A stretch of DNA of 19,360 bases from DATFLS01 sp964413425 (GTDB taxonomy: Bacteria; Fidelibacterota; JAANXI01): contig CAYPST010000078.1 in the NCBI GenBank assembly GCA_964413425.1, forward strand, positions 1 through 19,360, written 5' to 3'. Under the pieces are notes generated by a model. It saw nothing but the letters and a program-made list of their open reading frames with translations, ran no database searches and was not told the origin of the DNA. A program made the position numbers and the translations under genes. Of this stretch, positions 1-5,312 are shown in pieces. Within the stretch, counting starts at the first letter, position 1. The number at the start of each line of letters is the position of its first letter.

Positions 1-1
1 G

Positions 2-72
2 TTGCGGGACAGGGATTCGAACCCCGATTGCACGGTCCAGAGCCGTGTGTCTTGCCATTAGACGATCCCGCA
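2..72 (-). tRNA. tRNA-Gln (anticodon CTG)
   Basis: The reverse complement folds as a complete cloverleaf. The acceptor stem TGCGGGA pairs with TCCCGCA and is followed by discriminator A. The anticodon stem CACGG/CCGTG encloses the loop CTCTGGA, which gives anticodon CTG and decodes the glutamine codon CAG. The T arm has the usual TTCGAAT loop with one G-U pair in its stem. Only one further base is visible at the window edge, so whether CCA is encoded cannot be told. A strong promoter lies about 45 nt upstream. Confidence 0.95.
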
Positions 73-117
73 ATTTCTGTTTCGCTCTACTCAATTCTTC
101 ATTGGCACAGCGCAGAT

Positions 118-146
118 AATATATTTGAAGGATCGGGAAATGTCAA
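118..146 (-). promoter_or_regulatory. sigma-70-type promoter of tRNA-Gln
   Basis: On the minus strand a perfect -35 box TTGACA (141-146) is followed by a 17-nt spacer and a -10 box TATATT (118-123). The predicted start near 111 would leave a leader of about 40 nt before the tRNA. The match to the general bacterial housekeeping consensus is nearly ideal. Assignment to the tRNA rests on orientation and distance. Confidence 0.7.
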
Positions 147-308
147 GGCGAAGACTGCCGCATTCCCCTCATCTCACTGAATCTCATCCTTTCTCCTTTT
201 ACAGAAATATTAAGCCTCAGAAGAGCAATTGTTTCCATTATTCATACATTTGCGGAGAATAGCTCAGGAAGGGCATATAAAAAACGAGAGGAAAGAGAAA
301 AGAGTGTC

Positions 309-416
309 GCATGGTATGCCCCTCTGAACCCCTATATTACCATTTTTCACCTGTGGGGTGTTGGGGGCCTCTTTTCTTTTTTCTCATTCCTCTTAACTTT
401 TCTTCTGTGGTTATCC
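309..416 (+). repeat. dispersed ~100-nt intergenic repeat, copy 1
   Basis: This pyrimidine-rich stretch ends in CTTTTCTTCTGTGGTTATCC and is recognisably related to 4721-4810 (opposite orientation) and 19132-19223 (same orientation). All three begin with a variant of GACCCTCTG and end with a variant of CTTTTCTTCTGCGGTC. This copy is the most diverged, starting with GCCCCTCTGAAC. The open frames crossing it look spurious. The rest of the 73-482 spacer holds the tRNA promoter and nothing else I can identify. Confidence 0.55.
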
Positions 417-482
417 GGTTGTTCTGTATCCATTTGTGTGTTATAATTAATTATTCGGGCAATCAGGAGAGATCGGGGGAGA

Positions 483-1988
483 TTAAAATACCGCACCTCC
501 CCCATCATGGCATTCGCTGCAGGCCATGCTTCGCCAGGCCTCCCCGATATCCATGGGATGTTGAAATTCCAATCCCCGCACATTATTGGTTGCGAATTGA
601 AGATTCCCTTCTGCCCCCTGTTCTATAATGGTATGGCAGGCGTTACAATCGTGGGTGATCGTCTCTCCGGCATCGTTGGCCATATTGCCGTTATGACAGC
701 GGTAACAGCCGAGAAATTTGCTATGCCCGATATTGTCATAATGGGTGTCCCAGCGGACCTTCATACCGGGGAAGAAGTTTTCGGAGTACGCTGTCTTGAG
801 CGTTGAGACAGCCTGGTTGATCTCGGCACGCAGGGTGTCGGTAACGGCGGGATAATTATCCTGGTAAAACGTACGTATTTGTTGTTCGATGGCAAGCAGA
901 GCAGAATCTTCTTGGGAATATTCGTTGCGAAGTGCATATACTGCCCGCTGCTTGATGTAGGGCAATTGGGGACTGATATCACCTGCATCAATAGCCTCAT
1001 CCACCAGGTCTATGGGAGTTCTGAATATGTGAGTAGGTCTGTTATGGCAGTCGATGCAGGTCATGGTGCGCTTTTCTGATGCTGCCATCACAGAATCAGG
1101 GAGGGGTTCCCACATGGAATTGTAGGTTTCCTGGCTGCCATCTTCGTAGGTGACCCGTACCCAGGGAATATCCTGGCGAGCACTATCTCTGGCAATGTAT
1201 TCCACGTCATTGGCGATGTGCCAGTGAATGCCGGAGTGTTGAGCCCCGGGATATTTCCGGCCACCGATATTGATCAGTAAATCATAGGTCCAGCGGGTGT
1301 TCTCTTCGTCGGCCATATAACGATGGATCTCTTTTTCACGTTTGCCATAGAATTTCTCCGGCCAGTGGCATTGTTCACACGTTTCCCGGGCCGGACGCAA
1401 GTTTTCAATGGGAGTCGGAATCGGTCGTGGATACACATTGGCAACCGCTGCATATACCTGATACGCACCGGACATCTTGGATTTCACATACCAGCTGGCC
1501 CCTTCACCCACATGACAGTCCGTACAGGTTACCCGGGCATGGGGAGAGTTCTGATAGGTGGTGTACTGGGGTTCCATAATCGTATGGCAGACTCGCCCGC
1601 AAAAATCCACAGTCTCCGTGTAATGATATGCCTGATAGCTGCCGACGGCGGTCCCGATTAAAAAGAAGGCGGTCAGTACGAGAAATCCGATAAAGGCGTT
1701 TCGGTGGTGATGATTGGTAAAATCAATGGTGAGACTGGCCATCAGGGGCTTGACCTCGGTAAGCCGCTGTCGCCGCTCTCGCAGCATACCAACAGGAATG
1801 AAGATTAAGCCGATAATCACTCCCACCGGGAGAATCATATAGGTGATAATGCCGAAATACGGTGAGGCATGCGAGCGTACCAAATCGAAGGCAAATAAAA
1901 AAGCAATTATGGACAGATTGACAATGGCAATGGCTGTCCCGATAATGCTTATCCAGTTATAGTATAGCGAAGGTAACTTTTTTTCCAT
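483..1988 (-). CDS. NapC/NirT-family seven-heme c-type cytochrome (ImcH-like)
   Basis: A 501-residue membrane-anchored multiheme cytochrome. Hydrophobic segments lie near residues 10-35, 45-68 and 98-118, followed by a periplasmic heme domain. Six canonical CXXCH sites start at C155, C204, C311, C428, C448 and C490. A seventh site at 130-135 reads CGRVCH, a CX3CH spacing. The N-terminal heme region with M138 and the NSPHARVTCTDCH segment resembles the NapC/NirT/NrfH quinol dehydrogenases. Seven hemes and this length match what is known of Geobacter ImcH, an inner-membrane cytochrome that passes quinol electrons toward extracellular acceptors. Expected role: oxidise menaquinol and reduce periplasmic partners. 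No partner cytochrome or reductase lies next to it, so the acceptor is unknown. The start is supported by GGGAG seven bases upstream. Family assignment is strong; ImcH-type function is inference. Confidence 0.88.
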   Translation of the reverse strand: MEKKLPSLYYNWISIIGTAIAIVNLSIIAFLFAFDLVRSHASPYFGIITYMILPVGVIIGLIFIPVGMLRERRQRLTEVKPLMASLTIDFTNHHHRNAFIGFLVLTAFFLIGTAVGSYQAYHYTETVDFCGRVCHTIMEPQYTTYQNSPHARVTCTDCHVGEGASWYVKSKMSGAYQVYAAVANVYPRPIPTPIENLRPARETCEQCHWPEKFYGKREKEIHRYMADEENTRWTYDLLINIGGRKYPGAQHSGIHWHIANDVEYIARDSARQDIPWVRVTYEDGSQETYNSMWEPLPDSVMAASEKRTMTCIDCHNRPTHIFRTPIDLVDEAIDAGDISPQLPYIKQRAVYALRNEYSQEDSALLAIEQQIRTFYQDNYPAVTDTLRAEINQAVSTLKTAYSENFFPGMKVRWDTHYDNIGHSKFLGCYRCHNGNMANDAGETITHDCNACHTIIEQGAEGNLQFATNNVRGLEFQHPMDIGEAWRSMACSECHDGGGAVF

Positions 1989-2238
1989 ACTCGGCTCCCG
2001 TGTGTCCGTTTTACTGGTTGAAAATATACGGAGATATTTATCTGATCCCAGGGAAAAAATCGTTAAATCATACCATGGTATCCCAATGAGAAATCCGTTG
2101 TGTTTTTTTGTGGCTGTCGGTAAAATGCTTGCAAAAGCATATAAATTCGGGAGTCAATGATCAATTTTTTTCATGACTATTAAGTCAACTCAGGAAAACC
2201 GTTAAACCGGTTCAATGGAGGGACTGTTTTCCCGGAAC

Positions 2239-2281
2239 CCCCGGGATGTCCCGTAAGGGATCCCGTTGGGAAATCCCGGGG
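2239..2281. repeat. 43-nt folded repeat element (three-way junction), copy 1
   Basis: A perfect 9-bp outer stem (CCCCGGGAT at 2239-2247 with ATCCCGGGG at 2273-2281) encloses two abutting mini-hairpins. These are TCCC-GTAA-GGGA (2249-2260), whose loop is a GNRA tetraloop, and TCCC-GTT-GGGA (2261-2271). One unpaired base joins each side. The copy at 5160-5202 has exactly the same length and layout. It lies in the 1989-2446 spacer between the divergent cytochrome and tadA genes; I see no gene in that spacer. Confidence 0.75.
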
Positions 2282-2446
2282 TGAAGAAGAAAAAGATCTG
2301 AGCGTGCACCGTTCCGGGAATTGTCCTGAGTAGATTTAATAGTCATAATATTTTTTCGTATGGATTGCGAAAAAGTGCAAGTGAGCAATCCAGTATGAAA
2401 CCGGAAGAGGTTCATAACAGCAGGAGATCGGAGAAGTCGGACGAAT

Positions 2447-2923
2447 ATGAAACACAATGAATACTGGATGAAGATGGCTTTGAAAGAAGCCGGGAGAGCC
2501 CTGCAGAAAGAAGAGGTGCCGATTGGTGCGGTTATAATCTCTGCAGCCGGGGAAATCCTTGGCAAAGGACATAACCAACGGGAATCCTTGAAGGATCCTA
2601 CGGCTCATGCTGAAATTTTAGCAATTACGGCGGCGGCGAATACCAAGGGTGACTGGCGGCTGGATGATGCGATAATCTATGTGACGCTTGAACCTTGTGC
2701 AATGTGTGCCGGGGCCATCGTAAATGCCAGAATCCCCACGGTGGTGTTCGGGACGGCGGACAGGGCTGCCGGTGGCTGCGGATCAAGGTTTACCATCTGT
2801 GGCCAGCAGGTAATGAACCATAAAACCGCTGTCGTCTCCGGTGTCCTGGAGGATCAATGTCAGTCTTTATTGACGCAGTTTTTCGAGCAGATCCGGACCC
2901 GCGATTCAAATGGTAATCAGTGA
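2447..2923 (+). CDS. tadA: tRNA adenosine(34) deaminase TadA
   Basis: A 158-residue cytidine-deaminase-fold enzyme. The zinc site is complete: H54-A-E56, with E56 as the proton shuttle, and P83-C84-x-x-C87. The DPTAHAEI segment, the VTLEPCAMCAGAIVNARI segment, the FGTADRAAGG stretch and a C-terminal LLTQFFEQIR helix are typical of TadA. It converts A34 to inosine in tRNA-Arg(ACG) and in some other anticodons, and acts in the cytoplasm. Length is normal for the family. The ATG at 2447 follows purine-rich GGAGAA about 11 bases upstream. A guanine or other nucleoside deaminase is the alternative, but the motif set favours TadA. A tRNA-Ser gene follows at 3081. Confidence 0.92.
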   Translation: MKHNEYWMKMALKEAGRALQKEEVPIGAVIISAAGEILGKGHNQRESLKDPTAHAEILAITAAANTKGDWRLDDAIIYVTLEPCAMCAGAIVNARIPTVVFGTADRAAGGCGSRFTICGQQVMNHKTAVVSGVLEDQCQSLLTQFFEQIRTRDSNGNQ

Positions 2924-3047
2924 TAAGCGACGGAATTCATCTCTGCTTTTCCCGCATCCGTAAAGTATTTATGGTATGTGCTGTGCGTTTGCTGCTCTCA
3001 CTTTATGACATCTCAGGTATTGGAAAAATTTATACTGGGTTTCTTTA

Positions 3048-3076
3048 TTGAAGTATCTTATTTTTTAAAATATCAT
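3048..3076 (+). promoter_or_regulatory. candidate promoter of tRNA-Ser
   Basis: TTGAAG (3048-3053), a 17-nt AT-rich spacer and TATCAT (3071-3076) end four bases before the tRNA. Transcription would then start at or just inside the mature 5' end, which is tight. A second -10-like TATACT at 3031-3036 could instead give a normal leader, but its -35 region is poor. Confidence 0.35.
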
Positions 3077-3080
3077 GAAC

Positions 3081-3171
3081 GGAGAGGTGTCAGAGTCTGG
3101 TTGAATGTGCCGCACTCGAAATGCGGTGTCCCGACTCGTCGGGACCGGGGGTTCGAATCCCTCCCTCTCCG
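3081..3171 (+). tRNA. tRNA-Ser (anticodon CGA)
   Basis: The acceptor stem GGAGAGG pairs with CCTCTCC and is followed by discriminator G. The anticodon stem CCGCA/TGCGG encloses CTCGAAA, giving anticodon CGA for serine codon TCG. It is a class II tRNA with a long variable arm whose stem is TCCCGACTCGTCGGGA (3129-3144), and it has a GTTCGAAT T-loop. CCA is not encoded. The variable arm differs at one base from a palindrome in the spacer at 4704-4719. Confidence 0.96.
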
Positions 3172-3400
3172 CTTTCATTTTCGAGAATTCCTGGAGCACG
3201 TAGTTATTACGAAAACCTGAGCGCCACCGTCAGCACGCTGCAGGTATCAATTGCCCAGGGGAATCGCCCGCCAGTGGTATCTCGCTTCGTCGGGGCAGGC
3301 TTGTTGTTTCTGTGTTCATCTGTGTGCTATTTTTTATGAATTACTCAGGTTAAACTTACGGATACTGCAGAAACGGCAATGTATCTTTTACCCAAATTAT

Positions 3401-3470
3401 ACCTAAGTACAGCGATACTTCGCTATCCCAGGGGGACCCCAGTGGGGCACTCGTATCGCTCAACTTAGGT
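3401..3470. repeat. 70-nt folded repeat element, expanded relative
   Basis: Outer arms ACCTAAGT (3401-3408) and ACTTAGGT (3463-3470), then AGCGATAC (3411-3418) and GTATCGCT (3453-3460), form a long stem. At its tip are two abutting mini-hairpins, TCCC-AGG-GGGA (3426-3436) and CCCC-AGT-GGGG (3437-3447). The 4-3-4 plus 4-3-4 layout is that of the 43-nt elements, with a different and longer outer stem. It sits just before the VapBC remnant. Sequence from the tRNA to here shows no gene. Confidence 0.6.
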
Positions 3471-3507
3471 TTTACATACTGTAATGTTGTAAGAGATATC
3501 ATGATAC

Positions 3508-3612
3508 ATGAGGCTGGAAGGGATATGGAAAGGGGTTGAGATATCTGAAGAAGATTTCTTGGCTGCCCAGCGTATTTTGTTTAATTTGCCTACTTCCTCC
3601 AGCGAAGAGTAG
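3508..3612 (+). pseudogene. antitoxin remnant (VapB-like C-terminal fragment)
   Basis: A 34-codon open frame beginning MRLEGIWKGVEISEED and ending in SSSEE. It looks like the C-terminal toxin-neutralising tail of a small antitoxin; family members of this type usually run to roughly 70-90 residues. The DNA-binding N-terminus is missing, with a stop just before the first methionine. It ends two bases before the toxin-like frame, the spacing expected of a VapBC operon. Resemblance is by eye only. Confidence 0.5.
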
Positions 3613-3614
3613 TA

Positions 3615-3767
3615 ATGCTTTATGTAGCGGACACCCATGCTCTCGCCTGGTTTCTCGCGGAGGATAGCAAACTCTCCAAAAAAGCCGGAGCCATGCTCAG
3701 AAAAGGCGCAGATAGAGCCTGCCGTTTGGCGGAACCCCCGGCGGTGGTTCGGGAGCGTTTCGATTGA
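3615..3767 (+). pseudogene. truncated VapC-type PIN-domain toxin
   Basis: A 50-residue frame starts MLYVADTHALAWFLAEDSKL, the beta-strand, first catalytic aspartate (D6) and helix that open PIN-domain ribonucleases. Intact VapC toxins run to about 120-140 residues with further acidic residues. Here the frame closes after VVRERFD, and no good continuation is visible in the other frames. With the shortened antitoxin just upstream it is best read as a decayed type II toxin-antitoxin module. Function is probably lost, since most of the magnesium-binding acidic cluster is absent. Confidence 0.6.
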
Positions 3768-3977
3768 TCGGCACATGACACCCCTTCCGCCTGTTAACGG
3801 GTCACGGTCTTCCATCTCTCATTCTGTCACTTATCAGAGCATTTTTTTCGTAAATGTGGATGCTTCCTGGCGAAGAGGAAAAAGTGCAGGAATTTGGATG
3901 CATTCTGTTATAAATTTGGTTACCGTTTATTTGAAGAATCGTCCTGCTATTTACGTTGAAAACGGAGGGATATGACG

Positions 3978-4679
3978 ATGAAATTGCAAAATAGCGCATT
4001 GCGGCGGTCTGAAGGTGTGGTGTTGCTACTGGCATTACTTTTTTCTGCAGCAGTACTCACTGGTCAGTCCGGTGCATCGGGTGATGATTGCTGGATTCGG
4101 CTGTTCGATGGAGAAAGTCTCCAGGGGTGGGAGATCCGCAGCGGGGAAGCTACCTATCGGGTGGAGGAAGCGGCGATAGTCGGTCAAACCATCAAAGAGA
4201 GTCCGAACACGTTTCTGATCACAAAAGAGACGTACCGGGATTTTGAGCTGCTGTTTGAGGTGTACCTGGAGGATAACGAACTGAATTCCGGTGTCCAGAT
4301 CCGGTCCAAACTCCGGGAGGGGGAATATGGCGGCCGGGTGTATGGTCCCCAGGTCGAGATCGAAGCCAGTCCGGGACAGTCGGGATTTATTTACGGGGAG
4401 GCGGCCGGCGGCTGGCAGTCCCCGGAGCCGCAGTCAGAGGATCCGACCGTGAGCCAGCACAGCTATTTCAAGAATCAGGAGTGGAACCAGTACCGGGTGC
4501 AGGCGGTGGGCCGGCATATTCAAACCTGGATTAACGGGCATAAAGTGGCGGATCTGATGTATGATGAAGAGCTCTACAAGAACAATCCGGAGGGTTTTAT
4601 CGGGCTGCAGGTCCACGGGGTTGGGAATCGCGGCCCCTTCAGGGTGCGCTGGAGGAATATTTTTATTCAGCCTGAATAA
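3978..4679 (+). CDS. secreted DUF1080 (3-keto-glycoside hydrolase-type) protein
   Basis: A 233-residue protein with a Sec signal peptide (hydrophobic core near 13-28) and a single DUF1080 jelly-roll domain. Family hallmarks are LFDGESLQGWE (42-52), NSGVQIRS (103-110), YGPQVEI (122-128), NGHKVAD (186-192) and GFIGLQVHG (206-214). Pfam names this domain 3-keto-disaccharide hydrolase; characterised members act on 3-keto-glucosides made by Gfo/Idh/MocA oxidoreductases. GGAGGG at 3964-3969 is correctly spaced for the ATG at 3978 and too close for the in-frame ATG at 3972, so 3978 is preferred. An exported oxidoreductase of the matching family lies downstream at 5313, after a repeat-filled spacer, so co-transcription is uncertain. 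The substrate is unknown. Confidence 0.85.
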   Translation: MKLQNSALRRSEGVVLLLALLFSAAVLTGQSGASGDDCWIRLFDGESLQGWEIRSGEATYRVEEAAIVGQTIKESPNTFLITKETYRDFELLFEVYLEDNELNSGVQIRSKLREGEYGGRVYGPQVEIEASPGQSGFIYGEAAGGWQSPEPQSEDPTVSQHSYFKNQEWNQYRVQAVGRHIQTWINGHKVADLMYDEELYKNNPEGFIGLQVHGVGNRGPFRVRWRNIFIQPE

Positions 4680-4720
4680 TTCAAAAGAATAGCACACCGC
4701 CTGTCCCGATTCGTCGGGGA

Positions 4721-4884
4721 TGACCGCAGAAGAAAAGTTAAGAGGAAAGAGGAATGATCCCTCCACCCCCCGGCGGAAAAAAGTGATGTGAAAGTACAGA
4801 GGGTCATGACACGAGATACTCTTTTCTATGTTTTCTCTGCGTGCTCTTCTTCTTGAGTTTATCCCAAAGGGATCCCTGCGGGAT
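4721..4884 (-). repeat. dispersed intergenic repeat, copy 2 (composite)
   Basis: Read on the minus strand, 4721-4810 matches 19132-19223. Exact shared words include TGACCCTCTGTACTT and ACTTTTCTTCTGCGGTC. The adjoining 4811-4884 resembles the reverse complement of 18712-18790, including GTTTATCCCA and the block ATCCC-AAA-GGGA-TCCC-TGC-GGGAT at 4861-4884. That block has the twin mini-hairpin layout of the 43-nt elements but lacks paired outer arms. A palindrome, TCCCGATTCGTCGGGGA, lies just outside at 4704-4720. Confidence 0.6.
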
Positions 4885-4899
4885 GAATTATTCAGGTAA

Positions 4900-5070
4900 G
4901 GAGTTATTCCCGCAATCCGGAGATATGTAACAGGAAGTGCCCGGGTAACCCCGGGATTATCTTTGGAAATTGTAGTGATGAATCTGGCTGAAAATGGGCT
5001 CCTTGAAGTGCTCCATCCAAGGGATAACAGACGTTTCCGGCTTTTCCTCGAGGAGATTCTGTTAGGGTAG
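4900..5070 (+). pseudogene. unidentified gene remnant (56 codons)
   Basis: Between an in-frame stop at 4897 and a stop at 5068 the plus strand is open and reads like real protein. It includes RRYVTGSARVTPGLSLEIVV and then NLAENGLLEVLHPRDNRRFR, ending LFLEEILLG. No start codon suits the AAGGAG at 4898-4903, and the frame begins exactly at the edge of the neighbouring repeat. This suggests the 3' end of a gene cut off by repeat insertion or deletion. I do not recognise the family. It could also be chance. Confidence 0.3.
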
Positions 5071-5120
5071 CGTGGAGGTAAATTTGTCATAGATAAAACA
5101 CAATAGAGATTGCTATAAAA

Positions 5121-5136
5121 AGGGGCTAAAGCCCCT
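5121..5136. repeat. small hairpin repeat (AGGGGC-TAAA-GCCCCT)
   Basis: A perfect 6-bp stem with TAAA loop at 5121-5136 is flanked by A-runs on both sides. It is the first of three hairpins spaced through the 150 nt before the oxidoreductase gene. It may act as a weak bidirectional terminator or be part of a dispersed element. Confidence 0.5.
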
Positions 5137-5159
5137 AAAATTGGATGGCATCTCAACAA

Positions 5160-5202
5160 CCCCGCCATACCCCGGAAGGGATCCCGTTGGGAAATGGCGG
5201 GG
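5160..5202. repeat. 43-nt folded repeat element (three-way junction), copy 2
   Basis: Outer stem CCCCGCCAT (5160-5168) pairs perfectly with ATGGCGGGG (5194-5202). Inside are CCCC-GGAA-GGGA (5170-5181, GNRA loop, one mismatched pair) and TCCC-GTT-GGGA (5182-5192). Compared with 2239-2281 the inner segment is nearly identical, while two adjacent outer-stem pairs are inverted from G-C to C-G on both arms. The stem is therefore preserved although the sequence changed. Confidence 0.75.
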
Positions 5203-5240
5203 CCAGAAAAAACAGACGAGTCCAATATAATCAAAATTCG

Positions 5241-5264
5241 AGCCCCAGACTTGAGCCTGGGGTT
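5241..5264. repeat. small hairpin repeat (CCCCAG / CTGGGG)
   Basis: AGCCCCAG (5241-5248) pairs with CTGGGGTT (5257-5264), allowing one G-U pair, around a short CTTGAG-containing loop. It is the third hairpin before the oxidoreductase gene and lies about 50 nt upstream of its start codon, so it may lie in the mRNA leader. Confidence 0.5.
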
Positions 5265-5312
5265 GAAAAGACTAAACTTACAATGTATAATTTTAACCTA
5301 CGGGAGCGACTT

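Noticed and set aside
311..628. 105-codon frame in the first spacer
   Set aside because: It spans a dispersed repeat and the antisense 3' end of the cytochrome gene.
3465..3975. Frames of 116 (minus) and 112 (plus) codons around the toxin remnant
   Set aside because: Neither has a ribosome site or recognisable content; the PIN-like frame in the same place reads better.
4434..5234. 266-codon frame on the minus strand
   Set aside because: It overlaps the antisense of the DUF1080 gene and runs through dispersed repeats; composition is rich in S, R and P with no recognisable motif.
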